Below are positions 44,278-54,000 of a stretch of 64,000 bases of DNA, piece by piece. The DNA lies in NCBI GenBank assembly GCA_017561715.1, contig JAFZBN010000021.1, positions 62,001-126,000 of the forward strand, read 5' to 3'. A program made the translations under genes and the position numbers. How positions within the stretch are numbered: the stretch's first letter is position 1; each line of letters begins with the position of its first letter. This DNA is from Clostridiales bacterium. GTDB lineage: Bacteria; Bacillota; Clostridia; Saccharofermentanales; Saccharofermentanaceae. The notes under the pieces were generated by a model. The model did no database searches. It saw only the letters and a program-made list of their open reading frames with translations, and had not been told where the DNA came from.

Positions 44278-45930
44278 TCAGCGGATCATTCTATTTAACG
44301 CGCATACAACTGCTCTCAGCGATGATTTGGTTACGGAACTCGAAATGCCGGCACCAAGATGCAGGTTTCCATCTTTGTCAGCGATCTGCACGTATGTGAT
44401 AGCTGCCGAGTCGGATCCGCTCTTAATAGCATGCTCGTTATACATTCTGATTGAAAGTTTAATGTCGAGTGTTTTTTCGATACCATTACAGAACGCATCC
44501 AACAAACCGATACCGTCGCCGTTAACTTGAATCGTTTGTTCACCGAATTTCAGATTCACGGTTACGTGAGCTTTTTTATCTCCGAGAGATTCTTCACGAT
44601 AACCAACCATATGATATGGTGTCATAACATTTACATAAACCTCGTCGAACAGTTCGAAAAGCTCCTGTGGCATCAACTCGCTGTGGCGATTCTCAGATTC
44701 GGCTGTGACGATCTGCATAAAGTCTTTCTGGAACGATTTCGGCAGATGCAAGCCATAATTGCGTTCCATGATATATGCCAGGCCGTTTTTGCCGGACTGA
44801 CTGTTGATTCGGATGATCGGATCGTAGTTTCGGCCTACATCCTTCGGATCGATCGGCAGATACGGCACATACCAGTTATTTATTTTTTTGACATTTTCCA
44901 TACCTTTCTGGATCGCGTTCTGGTGAGTGCCCGAAAACGCAGTAAATACAAGCCTTCCAGCCCATGGCTGACGGTCTCCGATACGCATTCCGGTGCATCC
45001 TTCATACATATCAATGACTTCATCAATGTTCGAAAAGTCCAGATTCGGGTCTACACCCTGCATAAACATATTCATCGCGATCGTTACAATATCGGCGTTT
45101 CCGGTTCTTTCACCGTTTCCGAAAAGCGTGCCTTCAACACGATCCGCGCCTGCAAGTAATGCCATTTCAGATGACGCAACGCCGGTTCCGCGATCATTAT
45201 GCGTATGCACGGAAATGATGATAGAATCTCTGTATTTTGTATGTGTCGCGAAGTATTCGACCTGATCCGCAAACACGTTCGGATACGTCATTTCAACGGT
45301 TTCAGGGAGATTGATGATAACTTTATTATCAGGTGTCGGTTTCCACACATCCAGAACAGCATCAATGATCTCAACGGCAAACTCAGGCTCCGTTTCGGAG
45401 AAGTTTTCCGGTGAATATTCCAGATGCCAGTCAGTATTGCTTTCATCCGAATCGATCTCTGCCTGGATCATCTGTGCGCCTTTAACAGCAAGAGCTTTGC
45501 ACTGATCTTTATCAAAGCCGAAAACGACTTCGCGCTGAAGTTTCGATGTCGAGTTGTAAAGATGCACGATAGCTGATCTTGCGCCCTTGGCGGCATCAAA
45601 CGTTTTCCTGATGACGTCTTCGCGAGCCATTGTTAAAACCTGAACCGTGACATCCTTGGGGATCAGGTCATTATCGATCAAGTAACGTGTAAACTCGTAT
45701 TCGGTTTCAGATGCAGCCGGATAGCCGATCTCGATCTCTTTAAAGCCGAGCTTTACAAGGTAATCGAAAAACTGGACTTTCTGATTTAGATCCATCGGAA
45801 CCTCTAAAGCCTGATTTCCGTCACGAAGATCCACACTGCACCAGATCGGAGCTTTTGTGATCTTGTTGTTAGGCCATGTTCTATCCGGAAAATCAATCAT
45901 CGCCGGCATTCGATACTTACCTGTATTCAT
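44278..45930 (-). CDS. leuA: 2-isopropylmalate synthase (long, LeuA2 type)
   Basis: The 550-residue protein has the HMGL-like barrel motif VDLRDGNQALEVPMDLNQK with the Arg-Asp of the active site. IISVHTHNDRGTGVASSEMALLAGADRVEGT holds the metal-binding His pair. A C-terminal LeuA dimer/allosteric domain (VNGDGIGLLDAF) is present. Its length and sequence resemble the longer eukaryote/actinobacterial-like class. It condenses acetyl-CoA with 2-oxoisovalerate to start leucine synthesis. The ATG follows GGAGGGAAGAAG. A leucine T-box leader controls it, so uncharged tRNA-Leu should switch it on. Confidence 0.95.
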   Translation of the reverse strand: MNTGKYRMPAMIDFPDRTWPNNKITKAPIWCSVDLRDGNQALEVPMDLNQKVQFFDYLVKLGFKEIEIGYPAASETEYEFTRYLIDNDLIPKDVTVQVLTMAREDVIRKTFDAAKGARSAIVHLYNSTSKLQREVVFGFDKDQCKALAVKGAQMIQAEIDSDESNTDWHLEYSPENFSETEPEFAVEIIDAVLDVWKPTPDNKVIINLPETVEMTYPNVFADQVEYFATHTKYRDSIIISVHTHNDRGTGVASSEMALLAGADRVEGTLFGNGERTGNADIVTIAMNMFMQGVDPNLDFSNIDEVIDMYEGCTGMRIGDRQPWAGRLVFTAFSGTHQNAIQKGMENVKKINNWYVPYLPIDPKDVGRNYDPIIRINSQSGKNGLAYIMERNYGLHLPKSFQKDFMQIVTAESENRHSELMPQELFELFDEVYVNVMTPYHMVGYREESLGDKKAHVTVNLKFGEQTIQVNGDGIGLLDAFCNGIEKTLDIKLSIRMYNEHAIKSGSDSAAITYVQIADKDGNLHLGAGISSSVTKSSLRAVVCALNRMIR

Positions 45931-45973
45931 CTTCTTCCCTCCTCTTCTTCTGCTGCTTCCAGCAAAAATGTCA

Positions 45974-46013
45974 AAACAAAAAGGCTTCCGTCTCAAATAA
46001 GAGACGAAAGCCT
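45974..46013 (-). terminator. T-box terminator upstream of leuA
   Basis: On the minus strand AGGCTTTCGTCTC pairs with GAGACGGAAGCCT around TTATTT, followed by TTTTTGTTTT. Its 5' arm starts just after the T-box sequence, so the antiterminator and terminator are mutually exclusive. Confidence 0.9.
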
Positions 46014-46248
46014 GACTTCCGCGGTACCACTCTTGTTCATCACTTCTTGTGATGCACTCATCGGATACAGGAACAATTCCGATATCCTGCTCTCTGATAA
46101 CGGTGAGCCTCCGACTTCATCTACTTAAGCTTTCAACGAAGCGCACTCCAGGGCGAGTTCAAAACCTCTCTTCTACCCGGCTTCCACCGTCCCGGGCTCT
46201 CTATAAGAAGTGGAAGATCTCTACTGATCCCCTTCTTCGTGTTATTAC
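46014..46248 (-). ncRNA. Leucine T-box riboswitch of leuA
   Basis: Read on the minus strand, the leader opens with a long Stem I closed by ACGAAG/CTTCGT, with an AGTA bulge and the distal GGTGGAAGCC loop. The specifier region GAACTC gives codon CTC (46157-46155), leucine, matching leuA. The antiterminator sequence AAGAGTGGTACCGCGG contains TGGT, which pairs with the ACCA end of tRNA-Leu. Uncharged tRNA-Leu stabilises the antiterminator and lets transcription continue into leuA. Confidence 0.93.
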
Positions 46249-46254
46249 TTTCTT

Positions 46255-46283
46255 AACTTAACACAAATAAATCTCGTTGACAA
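46255..46283 (-). promoter_or_regulatory. leuA promoter
   Basis: On the minus strand TTGTCA (46283-46278) and TAAGTT (46260-46255) are 17 bases apart, placing the start of the transcript just before T-box Stem I. Confidence 0.65.
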
Positions 46284-46287
46284 GAAC

Positions 46288-46350
46288 AAAATAAAATCCT
46301 TTCCGCGTCTCCGGAGAGCCAAGCTCAAGGTCTACGCCAGAAAGGATTTT
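46288..46350 (-). terminator. Terminator after the DAHP synthase gene
   Basis: On the minus strand AAAATCCTTTC and GAAAGGATTTT form perfect 11-base arms enclosing a GC-rich inner stem, followed by ATTTTG. It separates aroF from the leuA promoter. Confidence 0.75.
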
Positions 46351-46373
46351 AGATTCTAATGAATTATTTGCGT

Positions 46374-47399
46374 TTAGACGCATTTCGGATACGAACGCTT
46401 TACGATCGTAGCCATTTCCTTAACACGCTGTGCAAGCTCTGCGTAAGCTTCCGGTGTCAGCTGTTGAGCCGCGTCGGAAAGAGCGTGCTTCGGATCCGGA
46501 TGAACCTCGATGATGAGTCCGTCTGCGCCGGCTGCGATAGCAGCAAGAGCCAGAGGCTGCACGTAAGGTGCTTTTCCTGCGGCATGACTCGGATCAACGA
46601 TGATCGGAAGATGTGTTTTACCCTTAAGGACCGGAACCGCGCTGATATCCAGCGTACTTCTGGTTGCTGTCTCGAACGTTCTGATACCACGCTCGCACAT
46701 CATGATGTGGTAGTTACCCTCGCTCATGATATACTCGGCAGAACCCAGCCACTCATCGATCGTTTCCGCGATACCACGCTTGAGCATGACCGGAATACCG
46801 GACTTACCAACAGCGGACAAAAGACGGAAGTTCTGGGCGTTTCTGGCGCCAATCTGGATGATATCCAGGTAATTCGAAGCGTATTCGATATCGTTCTCAG
46901 ATGTAACTTCGCTGATGACCAAAAGACCATAACGGTCAGCTACACGACGAAGGATCTTAAGACCTTCTTTTTCCAGGCCCTGGAAAGCATACGGAGAAGT
47001 TCTCGGCTTGTAAGCGCCGCCACGAAGGACTTTTACGCCACAGGCAACCATCTTGGAAGCGACTGTCTCGACCTGTTCTTCGCTTTCAACTGCACACGGA
47101 CCTGCCATCATGACAAGTTCATCGCCGCCGATCACAACATCTTTTACATTAAAGGATGTACCTTCCGGACGGAACTGACGGGACGCGAGCTTATAGGACT
47201 CCATGATCGGAACGATCTTCTCAACGCCTGTTAAGACCTCGAGAGAGCCCGGTGTCAGACGGGATTTATCACCGATAACACCAATGATCAAACGCTCGGC
47301 ACCTTCGGAAACGTGTGCCTTCAGTTCGTTTCTTTCCAAAACGTCAATGATCTCATGTACTTGGGTATCACTGGCGCCCGGTTTTACTACAATAATCAT
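46374..47399 (-). CDS. aroF: 3-deoxy-7-phosphoheptulonate (DAHP) synthase, type I-beta
   Basis: The 341 residues have an N-terminal ferredoxin-like regulatory domain (MIIVVKPGASDTQVHEIIDVL) of about 70 residues. The KDO8P/DAHP synthase barrel follows, with MMAGPCAVESEEQ, LRGGAYKPRTSPYAFQG, LPIIVDPSHAAGK and IEVHPDPKHALSD. This is the Thermotoga-like I-beta architecture. It condenses phosphoenolpyruvate and erythrose 4-phosphate at the entry of the aromatic pathway; the N-terminal domain usually gives feedback by tyrosine or phenylalanine. AGAAGG precedes the ATG. Confidence 0.94.
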   Translation of the reverse strand: MIIVVKPGASDTQVHEIIDVLERNELKAHVSEGAERLIIGVIGDKSRLTPGSLEVLTGVEKIVPIMESYKLASRQFRPEGTSFNVKDVVIGGDELVMMAGPCAVESEEQVETVASKMVACGVKVLRGGAYKPRTSPYAFQGLEKEGLKILRRVADRYGLLVISEVTSENDIEYASNYLDIIQIGARNAQNFRLLSAVGKSGIPVMLKRGIAETIDEWLGSAEYIMSEGNYHIMMCERGIRTFETATRSTLDISAVPVLKGKTHLPIIVDPSHAAGKAPYVQPLALAAIAAGADGLIIEVHPDPKHALSDAAQQLTPEAYAELAQRVKEMATIVKRSYPKCV

Positions 47400-47457
47400 G
47401 TTTTACCTTCTTTCTTGTGATGCTCCATGCACCACACCTACCATACTACGAAAAGGC

Positions 47458-47463
47458 ATTATA
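47458..47463 (-). promoter_or_regulatory. Possible -10 box of the DAHP synthase gene
   Basis: A perfect TATAAT on the minus strand lies in the 66-base gap about 60 bases before the start codon. The -35 region (TTTATT, inside the aminopeptidase gene) is weak. Confidence 0.4.
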
Positions 47464-47465
47464 CC

Positions 47466-48923
47466 TTATTTTATGTTTTCAATAAAGCACTTATAGGCAA
47501 GATAAGTAAAATACAGGTCCATCTTGCTGATAACTTCATACGGAGCGTGCATCGAGAGAACCGGAACACCACAGTCGATGACTTCCATACCGAGCTTTGC
47601 GAGATATGCGGAGATCGTTCCGCCGCCGCCAGCATCGACCTTACCAAGCTCACCGGTCTGCCACGGAATATCGTTCTCGGCAAAGATACGGAGGATGGAT
47701 GCGAAGAATTCGCTGTTCGCGTCACTGGCACCGGATTTGCCTCTTGCGCCTGTGTATTTTTCCATCTTCACGCCCTTATTGAGGTAAGCTGTATTTCTCT
47801 TATCGGAAACGTTCGCGTACTTCGGATCGAAAGCGTTGGAAACGTCGGTAGAGAGCATCTTGGTGTTAGCGATGCACTTTCTGTAACCGAGCTCGTCGTA
47901 GCCGCCGTTTGCTTTAGCGAATACTTCTACGAGGAAGTTCTCATAAAGGCGGGACTGAGCGCCGGAGTTACCGTAAGAACCGATCTCTTCCTTATCGGAA
48001 AGCATGCATACGCATGTTCTTGCCGGAACTTCCTGAGCCATAAGCGCCATCAGCGCCGGATAAGCGCAGACCTTGTCATCGTGACCGTAAGCAGCGATGA
48101 GCGCGCGGTCAAATCCTACATCACGAGCCTTCATGGCAGGAACGATCTCGATCTCGGCTGAAACGAAATCCTTTTCATCGATACCATACTCGTTATTGAG
48201 AAGCTTCAGGATCGCGTACTTGCAGGCATTTGAAGAATCATCATCCGGAAGCTTGCTTGCGCCGATCATGACGTTTAAGTCTTCACCCTTAATGAACTCG
48301 GTTGCCTTCTGGTTCATCTGCTCAGAACCAAGGTGCGGAAGAAGGTCAGTAATATAGAAGATCGGATCGTCATCCTTTTCACCAACACAGAGCTCGAGCT
48401 TTGTTCCGTCTTTCTTCATGATGACACCGTGGATCGCCAGCGGGATCGTTGTCCACTGATACTTCTTGATACCGCCATAGTAGTGGGTCTTAAAGAATAC
48501 GAGTTCATCCTCTTCGTAAAGCGGATTCGGCTTGAGGTCAAGACGCGGAGAGTCGATATGCGCGCCAAGGATATTCATACCCTTAACGATGTCTTCCTTA
48601 CCGACTACAGCGAACATCAGACCCTTTCCCTTGATGGATGCGTAGACCTTATCGCCGGCCTTCAGTGCTTTTTTCGTATCGATATCAACGAAACCCTTGT
48701 CCGTCAGAGCCTCAACGGCGTTATTAACGAACTCGCGCTCAGTCTTGGAGATGTCGAGAAAAGCCATATACTCCTCGGCAAATGCCATCATGTGATCGAT
48801 ATCGTCCTGAGAACGCACTTCCCAGAGGTTCGGATACTCGGCGAAAAGCTCCTTTTTCTCTTTCTTGGAGACCTTGGTCTTCTTCTCTTTCAGTTCTTTT
48901 TCGGACTTTTTCTCTTTAGCCAT
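47466..48923 (-). CDS. M18-family aminopeptidase
   Basis: The 485-residue enzyme has the M18 metal sites: NILGAHIDSPRLDLKPNPLYE with the first His-x-Asp, CVCMLSDKEEIGSYGNSGAQ with the catalytic and ligand Glu residues, and a late VPVLSMHAPYEVISK with the last His. Family members are cytoplasmic, dodecameric and remove N-terminal acidic or neutral residues. The first 35 residues (KEKKSEKELKEKKTKVSKKE) are an unusual Lys/Glu-rich extension before the catalytic domain. The ATG is supported by GGAGT. It is unclear whether it is ApeB- or LapA-like in specificity. Confidence 0.9.
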   Translation of the reverse strand: MAKEKKSEKELKEKKTKVSKKEKKELFAEYPNLWEVRSQDDIDHMMAFAEEYMAFLDISKTEREFVNNAVEALTDKGFVDIDTKKALKAGDKVYASIKGKGLMFAVVGKEDIVKGMNILGAHIDSPRLDLKPNPLYEEDELVFFKTHYYGGIKKYQWTTIPLAIHGVIMKKDGTKLELCVGEKDDDPIFYITDLLPHLGSEQMNQKATEFIKGEDLNVMIGASKLPDDDSSNACKYAILKLLNNEYGIDEKDFVSAEIEIVPAMKARDVGFDRALIAAYGHDDKVCAYPALMALMAQEVPARTCVCMLSDKEEIGSYGNSGAQSRLYENFLVEVFAKANGGYDELGYRKCIANTKMLSTDVSNAFDPKYANVSDKRNTAYLNKGVKMEKYTGARGKSGASDANSEFFASILRIFAENDIPWQTGELGKVDAGGGGTISAYLAKLGMEVIDCGVPVLSMHAPYEVISKMDLYFTYLAYKCFIENIK

Positions 48924-48964
48924 ATAATCACTCCTTCTAAGAAAGAAATTAAACAAAAAATACG

Positions 48965-48993
48965 AATATATGATACCATAATGTCGTGGTAAA
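48965..48993 (-). promoter_or_regulatory. Promoter of the M18 aminopeptidase gene
   Basis: On the minus strand TTTACC (48993-48988) and TATATT (48970-48965) are 17 bases apart in the divergent gap. Confidence 0.55.
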
Positions 48994-49024
48994 CTCGACT
49001 GACCACTTAGAAATTGAGGCATTT

Positions 49025-49843
49025 ATGTACACAGATAATCACAATCACACGAAACACTTCAGTTCAGACGCGAAAATGTCTGCCAAAGAGCTTATCGATG
49101 CTTGTAAAGCACTTGGCATGAACGGTGTTGCGGTCACCGAACATTATGAGGGTGACTACCCGCATGATATCGGTGAATCCCAGATCTTCGACATTCCTTC
49201 ATTCTTTGAAGAATCCAAAACCTGGATCGAATATGCAGGCGATCTTCCGCTTTATCGAGGTATCGAGCTCGGCTACCAGAAGCATCTGTGTGCGTTCTAT
49301 GACGACATGATCGCTAAATATCCTTTTGACAGCGTCATCATGTCCAATCACCTCTATAAAGGAAAAGATCCGTACTTCTTCCGTGACGGTTACGAAGAAC
49401 CGATGATCGACGTATATACGCGTTATATCGAAGAAATGGCCGATATGGTCGAAGGCTGCAATAACTTTGATATCGTCGGACACTACGACTACATCAACCG
49501 TTACGCGCCATATGAGAATCCGCAGATCAAGTACGCGCAGTGTCCGGAAAGCTTTGATCGTTTCCTTTCTGCGATCATCGCTAAGGATAAGTGTCTCGAG
49601 ATCAATACGAGATCTGTCGATAAGATGCGTAAAAAGGGCCTTTCTGACGCACTTCCGGATCCTGAGATCCTGAAGCGTTACTATGAACTCGGCGGAAGAA
49701 ACATCTCTTTGGGATCTGATTCACACACAAGCGATACTCTCTGCGTACACTTCAAGGAAGTCTCCGAGTATTTAAGCACTTTCGGGTTTACGGAAAACTC
49801 CTACTACGTCGCAAGAAAGCGTCACGGAGAACCGCTGGTTTAA
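49025..49843 (+). CDS. PHP-domain phosphatase (histidinol-phosphatase-like)
   Basis: The 272-residue protein starts MYTDNHNHTKHFSSDAKMS, with the HxH metal motif of PHP domains, then GVAVTEHYEGDYP, and RGIELGYQ with the Glu ligand. FDIVGHYDYINRY and SLGSDSHTSDTL follow near the end. This ligand set matches the HisK/HisJ histidinol-phosphatase family, but no his genes are nearby, so another small phosphate ester is possible. GAGG lies eight bases before the ATG. It is the only plus-strand gene in the right-hand third and overlaps the next minus gene tail-to-tail by four bases. Confidence 0.82.
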   Translation: MYTDNHNHTKHFSSDAKMSAKELIDACKALGMNGVAVTEHYEGDYPHDIGESQIFDIPSFFEESKTWIEYAGDLPLYRGIELGYQKHLCAFYDDMIAKYPFDSVIMSNHLYKGKDPYFFRDGYEEPMIDVYTRYIEEMADMVEGCNNFDIVGHYDYINRYAPYENPQIKYAQCPESFDRFLSAIIAKDKCLEINTRSVDKMRKKGLSDALPDPEILKRYYELGGRNISLGSDSHTSDTLCVHFKEVSEYLSTFGFTENSYYVARKRHGEPLV

Positions 49844-50949
49844 TTGTTCAGGACACCTTTTAGGGCATCTGCAAACGCCAATATCTCTTCTTCTGTGTTA
49901 TATGCACCGATACTGACACGAAGCGAATTCTTCGCTTCTTCTTTTGTCGCACCGATCGCGGTCAGAACATGAGATTCGGCATTGTCTTTGGAAGAGCATG
50001 CCGCACCGCCGGAGCAGGCGAACCCTTTTACATCTAAAAGAAGCAATGTCTTCTCCCCGTCCATTCCGGGAACATAGAAGTTAACGATACCGGGATGAGT
50101 CGATGAATCATTCCCGTGGAAAAGCACCTGCGGGAACTTCTCTTTCATAACACTCGTAAGTAGATCTCTTAAACCACGGATGCGCACAGAAGTCTCATTC
50201 ATTGCATTAACGGAAAGCTTAAGAGCCTCCGCCATTCCGATGATTGCGGCAACATTCTCCGTTCCCGCTCTTTTATGAAACTCCTGGGATCCGCCGTTCA
50301 AAAACGACGAAAGAGCTGTCCCCTTCTTCACATAAAGTCCGCCTATCCCTTTCGGGCCATAAAACTTATGCGCGGAAAAAGATAGCAGATCCACTCCAAG
50401 CTCTTTTACATCCACAAGAACAGAACCAACAGCCTGCACGGCATCAGTATGAAACAGTGCGCCATGTTCATGCGCGATACTACAGAGATCACGTATCGGT
50501 TCGATCGTTCCGATCTCGTTATTTGCCATCATGATCGATACCAGCGAAGTATCAGTGACAAGTGCTTTTTCCAAGGAATCGGGAGAGACTACACCATCCT
50601 TATCAACAGGAAGATAAGTGACCTTTAAACCGTGTTTTTCGAGCATCTCACAAGACCTCATAACTGCAGGATGTTCGATCGATGAGGTGATGACATGAGA
50701 ACCACAAGCACACTTAACGGCCCAGTTATCTGATTCGGTCCCGCCGGAGGTAAAGAGAATCTCGGTGGGATCACAATTCAGACATGAAGAGATAGTTTCA
50801 CGCGCCTCTTCCAAGGTCTTCTTAGCGTGCTGGCCTTCACGATGAACGGACGAAGGATTCCCGAACTCGGAATATGCATTCGTCATCACATCCAGCACCT
50901 CCGGTCGGATCTTAGTTGTAGCGGCATTATCGAGGTAAACGCGATCCAT
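49840..50949 (-). CDS. Cysteine desulfurase, NifS/IscS family
   Basis: The 369-residue PLP enzyme has VYLDNAATTKIRPEVLDVM, TSGGTESDNWAV and SFSAHKFYGPKGIGGLYV, with the Schiff-base lysine in SAHK. The catalytic cysteine loop is FACSGGAACSSKDNA. It releases sulfur from cysteine for iron-sulfur clusters or other thio-products. It stands alone, with no iscU or other suf/isc gene beside it, so its acceptor is not evident. The chosen ATG has GGAG; an earlier ATG five codons upstream does not. Confidence 0.92.
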   Translation of the reverse strand: MDRVYLDNAATTKIRPEVLDVMTNAYSEFGNPSSVHREGQHAKKTLEEARETISSCLNCDPTEILFTSGGTESDNWAVKCACGSHVITSSIEHPAVMRSCEMLEKHGLKVTYLPVDKDGVVSPDSLEKALVTDTSLVSIMMANNEIGTIEPIRDLCSIAHEHGALFHTDAVQAVGSVLVDVKELGVDLLSFSAHKFYGPKGIGGLYVKKGTALSSFLNGGSQEFHKRAGTENVAAIIGMAEALKLSVNAMNETSVRIRGLRDLLTSVMKEKFPQVLFHGNDSSTHPGIVNFYVPGMDGEKTLLLLDVKGFACSGGAACSSKDNAESHVLTAIGATKEEAKNSLRVSIGAYNTEEEILAFADALKGVLNN

Positions 50950-51003
50950 GTGATCTCCAATCATCTAAAGAATACACTCATTATATCTTAATCGAGCGCT
51001 GAT

Positions 51004-51046
51004 AAAAAAGTATTCCGCGTCATCTAAAAGGATGACACGGAATACT
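51004..51046 (-). terminator. Terminator of the MarR/ABC-transporter operon
   Basis: On the minus strand a 16-base stem (AGTATTCCGTGTCATC with GATGACGCGGAATACT, one mismatch) around CTTTTA is followed by TTTTTT. It ends about 30 bases after the ABC transporter gene. Confidence 0.88.
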
Positions 51047-51076
51047 CTTTGAAACTTCTAAAAGCGGGCGCAAAAT

Positions 51077-54000
51077 TTACTCTGTTCTAAGTGCTACGAC
51101 CGGATCCTTCTTCGCTGCGGAGCGAGACGGGATGATACCTGCGATCAATGTCAGGAGCATACTGATGATGATCAGGATGATCGCTGTCGGGATCGGCAGA
51201 ACACCGGTCAGGTTGTTAAGGCCAGTCAGGCTATGTACGATGATGTTGATCGGGATCAATAACAGATACGTGATCAATACACCAAGCAGGCCTGAGGTGA
51301 AACCTATGATAAGAGTCTCGGCGTTAAACATTCTGGAGACATTCTTCTTCGAAGCACCGAGGGAACGGAGGATACCGATCTCCTTTGTTCTTTCCTGAAC
51401 CGAGATCAATGTGATAACACCGATCATGATCGAGGACACGACGAGGGATACCGCAACGAATGCGATAAGAACATATGTGATCGCGTCGATGATCGTTGTA
51501 ACGGAAGACATCAGGATACCGATATAGTCGGTGTACTTGATCTTCTGAAGTTCAGGAACGTTCTCATTGTACTCGTCGATGCAGTCAACGACTGTGTCTT
51601 TGTTCTCAAAAGAGTTCGCGTACAGGCGGATCGCGGACGGCTTATCCAGATCGAGGCAGCCAAGGCGGATCAGTGTGTAATCATAAGTGAACAGAGAGAA
51701 CTCAAGTGCGCTGTCATAGAAACCTGCACATTCGGCATCAGTGAACTTATTCATGTTCTGATCAAGAGCCGCGGCCAGCTCGGCAGGAGTCTTTGTCGCA
51801 AGTTCCTGCTCCATCTTAGCGGCATACTCGGCAAGGTACTGTTCACGGATTCCCTTCGCGAAAGCCTGCTTCATATCGTCATCGGTCATCTGCTCGATGT
51901 AGCCCTTAACGGTTGCTTCATCCATGCCCATTTCAGTAGTCATCTGTTCCATCATCATGGCTTCCATGGTCGGACGGTCAAGCTGAGAAAGCGCCAGATC
52001 AACATAATCCTGGATGCTCTTTTCTGTCGGGATGCTCATGACTTTAACATACAGATCAGCTTTACCCTGATCATCGAGTTTTGTCACGAATTCTCTGAAG
52101 TATGCAGCCTTATCTGCCTCAGTTACGGCAGCTGTTTCCTCTTTGAAAGGAAGTCCGCATGTAACGTCTATATTCGGACTCTCCAGCTGAGCCGCGATTG
52201 CTTCGGAATTCTGGCTCTCGTTGATGATGTACTCAGTCAGCATATGTGTATAGCCGATCGTACCGTGATGGGATGTAGAAACAGCATCCTCATTCGGGCG
52301 AACGATACCGACGACCTTAAGTGTCATGCCGTTATCGTAGAGGTACTGAAGTCCGGCGTCAGACTGACGAAGGTCAACATAAAGACCTGTTGTCGGATCA
52401 TAATTCCAGCAATCACACGGGAGGACCATACGGAACTCGAGATCGCAGATCTCCTGGTAAGACCAGTGCTGATCGGAATAATTCAGAGGCTGCTTATTCA
52501 AAGCACACATCATCATATTCGTGATATCTTCTTCTGTCTTCAGACCAAGAGCATAGAGAGTATAGTCGTTAAGCTCGTTGTTCTCGTCAAGGAAAAGAAC
52601 GATCTCATTATACTGTTCCGGCCAGCGGCCATAGATGACATCATACTGCTTATGTGTAACCGGGTTTGTCGCCTCACCGTTTTTACCCGGGAGAAGTTCA
52701 CTCCAAAGAGTCATTGAACTTCCCATGAGCTGGGAAGACTGAGAGCTCTCGGAAGACATGCTGGACATGTCGATGTTGAACATTGTCTTTGTGTACTCAC
52801 CGAGGAGCGCGGACATAAGTTCATTAGTATCGGAATGAATGATCTTACCCTCGACGTTCTTCGTATAGATGGCAAGGTTCATGTCATAACCGTATTGAAC
52901 ACCGGACAGAGCATTCGCGAGTTTGCTGTCGCCCTTTGCCTTTTCATCTTCAATGTACTTCTTGAAGGAAGAAAGGTCATTTTCCTGTGTCTCAACTGCG
53001 ATCAGAGAGTTCATCATATCGTAGATCTTATACTTCTGATAAACAGCATCTTTCTCGTGAACAGTCGCCTGCTCTTCGTTTCCGACAAAAGCATTCAGAA
53101 GAGTACTGAGGTCAACTGTCTGCGCCTGGATCTCCAAAGGATACGCGGAGATCGTATCTTCCTGTACGTCATCGATAAAGTTGTGAGTACCCTGAGATAC
53201 AGAGTAGATCAATGCGATACCGATGATACCGATCGATCCGGCAAAAGAAGTTAGTATCGTTCTTCCCTTCTTGGTGAAAAGGTTCTTCAAAGAAAGAGAG
53301 AAAGATGTGAAGAAAGACATGGAAGGCTTCTTCTCAGCAGCCTCTTTCTTAGCCTTTTTATCCATAGCCGCGACATCTGCAGCGATCTTATCTGCTTCCT
53401 TCTGCTCTTCTTCTGTAAACGGAGCAGAATCACCTGTGATCTTACCGTCAAGCATTCTTACGATACGTGTGGAATACTTTTCTGCAAGTTCCGGGTTATG
53501 TGTAACCATGATAACGAGCTTATCCTTGGAGATCTCCTTAAGGATATCCATGACCTGAACGCTGGTCTCTGTATCAAGAGCACCTGTCGGCTCATCGGCA
53601 AGGATGATATCCGGGTTATTAACGAGAGCACGGGCAATGGCAACACGCTGCATCTGACCACCGGACATTTCGGAAGGTCTCTTCTTGAGCTGATCTCCGA
53701 GGCCTACCTTCTTAAGAGCTTCTGTCGCGCGCTCACGACGTTCTTTCTTACTGACACCGGAAAGAGAAAGCGCGATCTCAACGTTTGCGAGAACGTTCTG
53801 ATGCGGGATCAGGTTATATGTCTGGAAAACAAATCCGATCGTGTGGTTACGGTATGTATCCCAATCTCTGTCCTTGTACTCTTTTGTCGATCTTCCGTTG
53901 ATGATCAGGTCACCCGATGTGTACTGGTCGAGACCGCCGATGATGTTCAGCATTGTGGTCTTACCGCATCCGGACTGACCGAGGATCGATACGAACTCGC

